A DNA stretch of 64,000 nucleotides from Fodinibacter luteus (GTDB taxonomy: Bacteria > Actinomycetota > Actinomycetes > Actinomycetales > Dermatophilaceae). The stretch covers positions 62,001 through 126,000 of the forward strand of contig NZ_BAABGM010000008.1 of NCBI RefSeq assembly GCF_039541575.1, read 5' to 3'. Positions 1 through 9,485 of this stretch are shown here, piece after piece. Position 1 is the stretch's first letter, and the number at the start of each line of letters is the position of its first letter. Both the position numbers and the translations under genes were made by a program. The notes beneath the pieces were generated by a model. That model was not told the origin of the DNA and did not search any database. It was given only the letters and a program-made list of their open reading frames with translations.

Positions 1-1
1 C

Positions 2-3461
<3,460 letters not shown>

Positions 3462-3469
<8 letters not shown>

Positions 3470-4919
3470 CCCCCAGGGATTCCTGAGGACGCGCGAGCGC
3501 GAGCTGCCGCGCCGTCGACCCGTGCCGGTCCGGATCAAGGACTGGAAGGAGGTCTACGAGGAGCAGCCGGTCACCGAGCTGCAGCGCCAGGCCGGCCGCT
3601 GCATGGACTGCGGCATCCCGTTCTGCCACAGCGGCTGTCCGCTGGGCAACCTCATCCCCGAGTGGAACGACCTCGCGTGGCGCGGCGACTGGCGCCAGGC
3701 GATCGACCGCCTCCACGCGACGAACAACTTCCCCGAGTTCACGGGGCGGCTGTGCCCGGCTCCGTGCGAGGCGGCCTGCGTCCTCGGCATCAACCAGCCG
3801 GCCGTCACGATCAAGCAGGTCGAGGTCAGCATCATCGACCGGGCCTTCGCGAACGGCACGGTCACCCCGGAGGCGCCCGAGCGGCTCTCCGGCAAGACCG
3901 TCGCCGTCATCGGCTCAGGCCCCGCGGGCCTGGCCGCCGCCCAGCAGCTGACCCGTGCCGGGCACACGGTCGCGGTCTACGAGCGGGCCGACGCCCCCGG
4001 TGGGCTGCTGCGCTACGGCATCCCCGAGTTCAAGATGGAGAAGGCCGTCCTCGACCGGCGCATCGCGCAGATGAAGTCCGAGGGCACCCGCTTCCGCACC
4101 GGCGTCGAGATCGGGCGCGACCTCACGGCCGCCGACCTGCGCAAGCGCTTCGACGCCGTCGTCGTCGCGACCGGCGCCACGGTGCCGCGCGACCTGCCGG
4201 TGCCGGGCCGCGAGCTCGACGGGGTGCTCCAGGCGATGGACTTCCTGCCGCCCGCCAACCGGGTCGCGCTCGGCCAGAGCGTCGAGGGCCAGGTGACGGC
4301 CGAGGGCAAGGACGTCGTCGTCATCGGCGGTGGCGACACCGGTGCCGACTGCATCGGCACCTCGCACCGCCAGGGTGCGCGGTCGGTGACGAGCCTCGAG
4401 ATCATGCCGCAGCCGCCGGCGGAGCGCGCCGCGAACCAGCCGTGGCCGACCTACCCGATGACCTTCCGCATCGCCTCGGCGCACGAGGAGGGTGGCGAGC
4501 GTGTCTACGCGGTGTCGACGAGCGAGATCGTCGGTGACGAGCAGGGGCGGGTCAGCGGGCTGCGGCTGCACGAGGTGCGGATGGGGGAGAGCGGGTTCGA
4601 GAGGGTCGAGGGCTCCGAGCGCGAGATCCCGGCCCAGCTCGTCCTCCTCGCGATGGGCTTCCTCGGACCGCAGCAGGACCTCCTCGACCAGCTCGGCGTC
4701 GAGCGCGACGCGCGCACGAACGCCGCCCGCGACGACGCGTTCATGACCAACGTGCCCGGGGTGTTCGTCGCCGGCGACGCGGGGCGCGGGCAGTCGCTCA
4801 TCGTCTGGGCCATCGCCGAGGGCCGGTCGGCGGCGCACGAGGTCGACGCCTGGCTCATGGGCAAGCCGTCCCGCCTGCCCCGGCCGGTGAACCCGACCGA
4901 CCGCCCCCTCATCGCCTGA
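3462..4919 (+). CDS. gltD: Glutamate synthase small subunit
   Basis: Start GTG at 3462 overlaps the gltB stop by 8 bp and gives a normal-length 485-residue protein. The N-terminal cysteine motifs (CMDCGIPFCHSGCPLGN and CPAPCEAACVLG) bind the 4Fe-4S clusters that pass electrons to the large subunit. The first dinucleotide-binding fold (VAVIGSGPAGLAAAQQL, about residues 148-165) holds FAD. A second Rossmann motif (VVVIGGGDTGADCIG) binds NADPH, and the C-terminal GDAGRGQSLIVWAIAEGR is the usual FAD pyrophosphate loop. Together with GltB it forms the cytoplasmic NADPH-dependent glutamate synthase of the GS-GOGAT ammonium assimilation route. No clear strong terminator follows in the 90-bp gap to pyk. 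Confidence 0.97.
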
Positions 4920-4977
4920 CCCGGGAAGCCCCGCGGCGCGGGTCCCGAAGCCCGGTCCGGGATGTGGCACCCGTCAC

Positions 4978-4995
4978 GGTGGAAGCGTTTCCACC
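4978..4995. promoter_or_regulatory. LacI/GalR-type operator candidate upstream of pyk
   Basis: GGTGGAAGCGTTTCCACC has perfect 7-bp arms (GGTGGAA/TTCCACC) around a CG-centred core. The inner 14 bases fit the pattern TGnAAnCGnTnnCA typical of LacI-family (cre-like) operators. It lies immediately upstream of the pyk -10 box at 4998-5003, where a bound repressor would block RNA polymerase. The palindrome is seen directly; the regulator family is inferred from operator style. Confidence 0.6.
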
Positions 4996-4997
4996 GA

Positions 4998-5003
4998 TAC
5001 CCT
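4998..5003 (+). promoter_or_regulatory. -10 box for leaderless pyk transcript
   Basis: TACCCT ends 6 nt before the pyk ATG at 5010, and there is no Shine-Dalgarno sequence between the palindrome and the ATG. This is the usual geometry for an actinobacterial transcript whose first base is the start codon. Confidence 0.6.
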
Positions 5004-5009
5004 TGCCGC

Positions 5010-6470
5010 ATGCGCCGCGCCAAGATCGTCTGCACCCTCGGGCCCGCCACGACCTCCGCCGAGAACCTGCGTGAGCTCGTCCGCGCGGGCATGGACGTCG
5101 CCCGGCTCAACCTCAGCCACGGCGACCACGCCGACCACGAGCGGGTCTACCGCGACGTGCGCAAGGCGAGCGACGTGACCGGGCGCGCGGTCGGCATCCT
5201 CGTCGACCTCCAGGGCCCGAAGATCCGCACCGCCCGCTTCGCGAACGGCCCGATCGAGCTCGTCCCGGGCACGCAGTTCACGATCACCACCCGCGACGTC
5301 CCCGGCGACGAGAAGGAGGTCGGCACGACGTACGCCGGCCTGCCCGGCGACGTCACCGCCGGCGACCGCATCCTCATCGACGACGGCAAGCTCGCGCTCA
5401 TCGCGACCGACGTCACCGAGACCGACGTCGTCTGCCAGGTGCTCGAGGGCGGCACGCTGTCGAACAACAAGGGCATCAACCTGCCCGGAGTCGCCGTCTC
5501 GGTGCCGGCGATGTCGGAGAAGGACAAGGACGACCTGCGCTGGGCGCTCAGGATCCGCGTCGACATGATCGCGCTGTCCTTCGTGCGCACCGCCGAGGAC
5601 ATCCGCGACGTCCACCAGATCATGGACGAGGAGGGCATCCGCCTCCCGGTCATCGCCAAGATCGAGAAGCCGCAGGCCGTCGAGAACCTCGACGAGATCA
5701 TCCGCGCCTTCGACGGCGTCATGGTGGCCCGCGGCGACCTCGGCGTCGAGATGCCGCTCGAGGAGGTCCCGCTCGTGCAGAAGCGCGCGTGCGAGATCGC
5801 CCGCCGCCGGGCCAAGCCGGTCATCGTCGCGACCCAGGTGCTCGAGTCGATGATCGAGAACAGCCGCCCGACGCGCGCCGAGGCCTCGGACGCCGCGAAC
5901 GCGGTGCTCGACGGCGCCGACGCGCTCATGCTGTCCGGCGAGACGAGCATCGGCAAGAACCCGTTCGCGGCGGTGCGCACGATGGCCCGCATCATCGAGA
6001 ACACCGAGGACCACGGCATGCACCGCATCCGGCCCCTCGGCACCCGCCCGAGCTCCAAGGGCGGCGCCGTCACGGCGGCGGCCGCCGACATCGGCGAGCT
6101 GCTCGGGGTCAAGTACCTCATCACCTTCACGACGAGCGGCGACTCCACCCGCCGCCTGGCCCGGGTGCGCCCCCGCATCCCGATGCTCGCGTTCACCCCC
6201 AACCAGTGGACCCGCAGCCAGCTCGCCCTCGCCTGGGGCGTCGAGACCTTCCTCGTCGGGGAGGCGAAGCACACCGACGAGATGGCGATGCAGGTCGACG
6301 AGGTGCTGCTCGCGGCGGGCCGGGTCGTCGAGGGCGAGCAGGTCGTCATCGTCGCCGGGTCCCCACCCGGCATCCCCGGGTCCACGAACGCGCTGCGGGT
6401 GCACCGCATCGGCGACGCGAAGAACCGGGTGGCCCCGGCGTACAGCGAGATCGCCTCGGGGACCGTCTGA
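5010..6470 (+). CDS. pyk: Pyruvate kinase
   Basis: Start ATG at 5010 gives MRRAKIVCTLGPAT, the conserved N-terminus of the family; upstream in-frame codons lie inside the operator and are rejected. The 486-residue length is normal. The beta-barrel carries the substrate and metal loop (IEKPQAVENLDEI and MVARGDLGVEMP) and the NAVLDGADALMLSGETSIG segment; the B-domain cap contains DLQGPKIRTARF near residue 69. It makes pyruvate and ATP from phosphoenolpyruvate and ADP, the last step of glycolysis, in the cytoplasm. It appears to be a single-gene unit between gltD and tRNA-Leu. The operator-like palindrome and a -10 box 6 nt before the ATG suggest carbon-source control and a leaderless mRNA. Confidence 0.97.
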   Translation: MRRAKIVCTLGPATTSAENLRELVRAGMDVARLNLSHGDHADHERVYRDVRKASDVTGRAVGILVDLQGPKIRTARFANGPIELVPGTQFTITTRDVPGDEKEVGTTYAGLPGDVTAGDRILIDDGKLALIATDVTETDVVCQVLEGGTLSNNKGINLPGVAVSVPAMSEKDKDDLRWALRIRVDMIALSFVRTAEDIRDVHQIMDEEGIRLPVIAKIEKPQAVENLDEIIRAFDGVMVARGDLGVEMPLEEVPLVQKRACEIARRRAKPVIVATQVLESMIENSRPTRAEASDAANAVLDGADALMLSGETSIGKNPFAAVRTMARIIENTEDHGMHRIRPLGTRPSSKGGAVTAAAADIGELLGVKYLITFTTSGDSTRRLARVRPRIPMLAFTPNQWTRSQLALAWGVETFLVGEAKHTDEMAMQVDEVLLAAGRVVEGEQVVIVAGSPPGIPGSTNALRVHRIGDAKNRVAPAYSEIASGTV

Positions 6471-6511
6471 CGGGGGCCACGCCGCCCGTCGCTATGCTGG
6501 CGACGGCCCCC

Positions 6512-6594
6512 GCCGGGGTGGTGGAACGGCAGACACGGAGCACTCAAAATGCTCTGCCCGCGAGGGCGTGCGGGTTCGAGTCCCGCTCCCGGCA
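6512..6594 (+). tRNA. tRNA-Leu (anticodon CAA)
   Basis: The 7-bp acceptor stem is GCCGGGG paired with TCCCGGC (one G-U pair), with discriminator A at 6594. The anticodon stem GAGCA/TGCTC encloses loop CTCAAAA, so the anticodon is CAA, reading UUG. A long variable arm (class II) precedes the T arm GCGGG-TTCGAGT-CCCGC. CCA is not encoded. Its 3' end is one nucleotide from the ATG of pdtaR. Confidence 0.96.
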
Positions 6595-6595
6595 C

Positions 6596-7204
6596 ATGAG
6601 TGAGAGCACGCCCCCCGCGTCCCCTGCGTCGACCAAGCGCGTCCTCGTCGCCGAGGACGAGGCGATCATCCGGCTCGACCTGGCCGAGATGCTCGGCGAG
6701 GCCGGCTACGACGTCGTCGGACAGGCCGGCGACGGCGAGCAGGCCGTGGCGATGGCCACCGCGCTGCGGCCCGACATCGTCATCATGGACATCAAGATGC
6801 CGGTCATGGACGGCATCACCGCCGCCGAGCAGATCGGCAAGGAGCGGATCTGCCCGGTCGTCATGCTCACGGCCTTCAGCCAGACCGAGCTCGTCGAGCG
6901 GGCCCGCGACGCCGGCGTCATGGCCTACATCGTCAAGCCGTTCACGGCCGGTGACGTCACCCCCGCGATCGACATCGCCCTGTCGCGCTGGTCCGAGCTC
7001 AAGGCGCTCGAGGCCGAGGTCGCCGACCTCGGCGACCGGCTCGAGACCCGCAAGGCCGTCGACCGGGCCAAGGGCGTGCTCATGACCAAGCTGAAGATCA
7101 CCGAGGCCGATGCCTTCCGCTGGATCCAGAAGACCGCGATGGACCGCCGGATGGGGATGCGCGAGGTCGCCGAGGCGGTCGTCGCCGGCATGGAGAAGGC
7201 CTGA
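6596..7204 (+). CDS. pdtaR: ANTAR-domain response regulator, PdtaR type
   Basis: This 202-residue protein has an N-terminal receiver domain with acidic residues D21/E22, phosphoacceptor D65 (IVIMDIKMP), switch T92 and K114 (YIVKPF). A C-terminal ANTAR RNA-binding domain spans about residues 136-197 (ETRKAVDRAKGVLM, then FRWIQKTAMDRR). Family members are anti-terminators that bind paired hexaloop RNA hairpins when phosphorylated; in mycobacteria PdtaR works with the PdtaS histidine kinase. No kinase gene is adjacent here, so the partner is encoded elsewhere. The ATG lies 2 nt beyond the tRNA-Leu discriminator base and there is no ribosome-binding site, because the upstream sequence is tRNA. 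Translation probably starts on an mRNA made leaderless by tRNA 3' processing. The next in-frame candidates would cut into the receiver fold. Confidence 0.93.
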   Translation: MSESTPPASPASTKRVLVAEDEAIIRLDLAEMLGEAGYDVVGQAGDGEQAVAMATALRPDIVIMDIKMPVMDGITAAEQIGKERICPVVMLTAFSQTELVERARDAGVMAYIVKPFTAGDVTPAIDIALSRWSELKALEAEVADLGDRLETRKAVDRAKGVLMTKLKITEADAFRWIQKTAMDRRMGMREVAEAVVAGMEKA

Positions 7205-7209
7205 GGTCC

Positions 7210-7269
7210 TGCGCCCACGACGGATCCCCTGAGCCCGCGACGGATGTCCTGCGCCCACGACGGATGCCG
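7210..7269. repeat. Three tandem 20-bp units
   Basis: Units start at 7210, 7230 and 7250 and share the core GCCCnCGACGGAT. The third ends in the overrepresented word GGATGCCGT. The array follows the pdtaR stop, in the gap before a convergent gene. The rest of the 186-bp gap (7270-7390) shows no gene or clear hairpin. Confidence 0.8.
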
Positions 7270-7390
7270 TGGCGCACCGGGGCGACCCGGCTGGGCACGG
7301 CACACGCGAGGTTCGCACGGCATGTCAACCCGTGTGGACCGCGGGCTTCCCTCATGGGGCGGAAAAGTGGGGCACCCGGACCCGTGCACC

Positions 7391-8164
7391 TCAGCGAAGC
7401 CAGACGACGACCTGGGTGAGCAGCGGCGCGACGACGAGGGCCGGCAGCATGTCGCCGACCGGTACGTCGCGGATCCGCAGCAGCCGCAGCGCGATGCCCG
7501 CGAGCATGAGGCCGCCCGTCGCGGTGAGCGCGGCGATGTGGGCCTCGGGGACGAGCGAGCCGAGCAGCACGCCGACGACGGTCAGGGTGCCCTGGACGAC
7601 GAGCACCGACACCGCGGAGAGCAGCACCCCGACTCCGAAGCTCGCGGCGAACGCCATCGCCGCGAAGCCGTCGAGCACCGCCTTGAGGGCGAGCTGGTCG
7701 ATGCCGCGCCCGAGCCCGTCGTTGAGCGACCCGAGGATGGTCAGCGGGCCGACGCAGAAGAGCAGGGATGCCGTGAGCCAGCCCTCGATGAAGCGTTCCC
7801 GGGCGGCGTGGTCGGTGCCGCCCTCGGAGCTCCACCGACGGGAGACGAAGGCCTGGATCGTGCCCGCGAGGCCCTCGAGCCGGGCCTCGATCCGCAGCAC
7901 CGAACCGAGGATCGAGCCGATGAGCAGCGACCCGAGGACGACGAGCAGCGGGAACCCCGCGCCCACCGCCTCGCGCAGCGCCGGGTCGGTGACCGACATG
8001 GCCGACAGCCCCGCGACGAGGAGGGTCACGAGCCCGAGCACGTCGGTGACGACCGAGCGCGTGTGCTCCTTGAACCGGTGCCCCACGGCCATCCCCAGAC
8101 CGGCGCCGACGAGGACTGTGAGGACGTTGAGAAGGGTCCCGGCGCCCGGGAACAGCGAGGTCAC
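7391..8164 (-). CDS. DUF554 family integral membrane protein
   Basis: The 257-residue, strongly hydrophobic protein has about seven predicted membrane spans. It carries family hallmarks: an N-terminal G-T-L-L-N motif (GAGTLLNVLTVLVGAGLG), GSLLIGSILGSVLRIE near residue 80, FIEGWLTASLLFCVGPLTILGSLNDG in the middle and LTATGGLMLAGIALRLL near the C-terminus. These match the YdfK/YqgA-like DUF554 family, whose transport function is not established. GTG is chosen as start because a TAGGCT box lies exactly 6 nt upstream, so the message is probably leaderless. It is divergent from the acetyltransferase and convergent with pdtaR. Confidence 0.88.
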   Translation of the reverse strand: MTSLFPGAGTLLNVLTVLVGAGLGMAVGHRFKEHTRSVVTDVLGLVTLLVAGLSAMSVTDPALREAVGAGFPLLVVLGSLLIGSILGSVLRIEARLEGLAGTIQAFVSRRWSSEGGTDHAARERFIEGWLTASLLFCVGPLTILGSLNDGLGRGIDQLALKAVLDGFAAMAFAASFGVGVLLSAVSVLVVQGTLTVVGVLLGSLVPEAHIAALTATGGLMLAGIALRLLRIRDVPVGDMLPALVVAPLLTQVVVWLR

Positions 8165-8170
8165 GGCGGC

Positions 8171-8176
8171 AGCCTA
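8171..8176 (-). promoter_or_regulatory. -10 box, leaderless DUF554 gene
   Basis: On the minus strand this reads TAGGCT, 6 nt before the GTG start at 8164, with no Shine-Dalgarno sequence. Confidence 0.55.
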
Positions 8177-8231
8177 CGGCGACGGCCACATCCTCACCGA
8201 CCCGGGCTTCCGCCCGCCCCCACCCGGGGTC

Positions 8232-8237
8232 TAGGGT
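8232..8237 (+). promoter_or_regulatory. -10 box for the GNAT gene
   Basis: TAGGGT at 8232-8237 lies about 60 nt before the acetyltransferase start. The transcript would carry a leader containing GGAGG at 8290-8294, so this gene is conventionally leadered. No good -35 is visible. Confidence 0.4.
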
Positions 8238-8298
8238 CGGGTGCTCGGGAGCGTTCCCGCCCGGTGACGACGCCGGGGTCGACCGAGACGGAGGTGCT

Positions 8299-8868
8299 GT
8301 GGCCAGGCGGACGGTGGAGGTGACCCCGGTCGACCGGGACGACCTGCGGGACGTCACCGGGCTGTGGCTCGCGGCCCGCGTCGACTCGGGCTCGAGCAGG
8401 GAGGCGGCCACCCGCCTCGTCGCCGACGGCCGGCTCGGCTGGGCCCTGCGGCGGCCCGGCGTCAACGTCTTCGTCGCGCGCCTCGACGGTGAGGCCGTCG
8501 GCTACGCCATCACGACCGAGAACCCGTTCGGGCTCAGCCCCCAGGCCGAGCTCGCCATCGAGCAGCTGTGGGTCGCGCCCGCCGCCCGCCGCCACGGGGT
8601 GGCGAAGTCACTCATCGCGGCGGTGCTGTCGGCGGCGGAGCGCTCCGGCTGCGAGCTCGTCGTCTCGAACGTGCCGCAGGCCAGCCGCGACGCCAACCGC
8701 TTCTTCGCGCGGCTCGGGTTCTCCTCGGTCATCGTGCGCCGGGTCGTCTCGACGAGCCAGCTGCGCCGCAAGCTCGCCCCCGAGAGCTGCGAGACCGGCA
8801 ACGAGCTGCTGCGGCGGCGGCGGTCGCTGCGCAGCCGCGCCCTGCCCGCGGCGTCGCGTCCGTTCTGA
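8299..8868 (+). CDS. GNAT family N-acetyltransferase
   Basis: The 189-residue protein has a GNAT fold from about residue 5 to 150. The acetyl-CoA pyrophosphate loop is recognisable in LWVAPAARRHGVAKSLIAAV (motif A, R/Q-x-x-G-x-A type), followed by the C-terminal strand RDANRFFARLGFSS. GTG at 8299 follows a good ribosome-binding site (GGAGG) at proper spacing. The substrate cannot be told from sequence. The last 30 residues are Arg-rich (ELLRRRRSLRSRALP) and extend beyond the fold, which could be a basic tail. It stands alone, divergent from the DUF554 gene and convergent with the thioesterase. Confidence 0.85.
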   Translation: MARRTVEVTPVDRDDLRDVTGLWLAARVDSGSSREAATRLVADGRLGWALRRPGVNVFVARLDGEAVGYAITTENPFGLSPQAELAIEQLWVAPAARRHGVAKSLIAAVLSAAERSGCELVVSNVPQASRDANRFFARLGFSSVIVRRVVSTSQLRRKLAPESCETGNELLRRRRSLRSRALPAASRPF

Positions 8869-8889
8869 CGCGGGACGGGCAGCCTTCCG

Positions 8890-8952
8890 ACCCGGCACGG
8901 CGTCCGGCTGGCCCGGCACGGCACCCGACGGGCCCGGCACGGCATCCGGGAG
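8890..8952. repeat. Three tandem 21-bp units between convergent genes
   Basis: Units at 8890, 8911 and 8932 share the core CCCGGCACGGC. The last contains ACGGCATCC, the complement of the overrepresented GGATGCCGT word. They fill most of the gap between the GNAT and thioesterase stop codons. Confidence 0.8.
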
Positions 8953-8956
8953 GCCG

Positions 8957-9466
8957 TCAGGAGCCCGGGGCGGCGTCCCGGATGAGGCAGGTGATCCGGC
9001 TCGTGCAGACGCGCCGGCCGCCGTCGTCGGTGACGACGACCTCGTAGCAGGCCAGGGTGCGCCCGAGGCTGATCGGCGTCGCCGTGCCGGTGACGACCCC
9101 GGAGCGGGCGGCGCGGTGGTGGGTCGCGTTGATGTCGAGCCCGACGACGGCCTTGTCCGGGCCGGCGTGCAGCGCCGCACCCATCGACCCGAGCGTCTCG
9201 GCGAGGACGACCGACGCCCCGCCGTGGAGCAGGCCGTAGGGCTGGGTGTTGCCCCGCACCGGCATCGTCGCGACGAGCCGTTCGGCGCTGGCCTCGACGA
9301 CCTCGATGCCCATCCGGTGCATGAGCGAGTCGGGGTTCATCTCGCGCAGCGCGTCGGCGCCGGGGTCGACGCCGGGACGGGGTCCGGGCGTGCCGGGAGT
9401 GCGGTCGGGGGTGGGGTCGAGGGCAGGGTCGGGGGCGGCGCCGGGAGGGCCGGGGGTGTCGGTCAT
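8957..9466 (-). CDS. PaaI/YbgC-like hotdog-fold thioesterase
   Basis: Residues about 45-165 match a hotdog-fold acyl-CoA thioesterase of the PaaI type. The signature includes PVRGNTQPYGLLHGGASVVLAE, with the HGG turn and a catalytic acidic residue on the following helix, then the strand SGVVTGTATPISLGRT. Enzymes of this kind hydrolyse aryl- or acyl-CoA thioesters; the substrate is not determined. The first about 40 residues are low-complexity Pro/Asp/Gly (PGPPGAAPDPALDPTPD), so the true start may be an internal ATG at MNPDSLMHRMG. The ATG at 9466 is 20 bp from the divergent polA start. No obvious Shine-Dalgarno sequence precedes either candidate. Confidence 0.82.
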   Translation of the reverse strand: MTDTPGPPGAAPDPALDPTPDRTPGTPGPRPGVDPGADALREMNPDSLMHRMGIEVVEASAERLVATMPVRGNTQPYGLLHGGASVVLAETLGSMGAALHAGPDKAVVGLDINATHHRAARSGVVTGTATPISLGRTLACYEVVVTDDGGRRVCTSRITCLIRDAAPGS

Positions 9467-9472
9467 GGTGGA

Positions 9473-9478
9473 TAGGCT
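9473..9478 (+). promoter_or_regulatory. -10 box, leaderless polA
   Basis: TAGGCT ends 7 nt before GTG 9486. No Shine-Dalgarno sequence is present. The box lies within the 20-bp divergent gap between the thioesterase and polA. Confidence 0.55.
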
Positions 9479-9485
9479 GCCACGC

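Noticed and set aside
9465..9485. ATG 9465 as polA start
   Set aside because: It lies upstream of the -10 box and in the divergent gap. GTG 9486 begins at the conserved sequence, though the ATG cannot be fully excluded.
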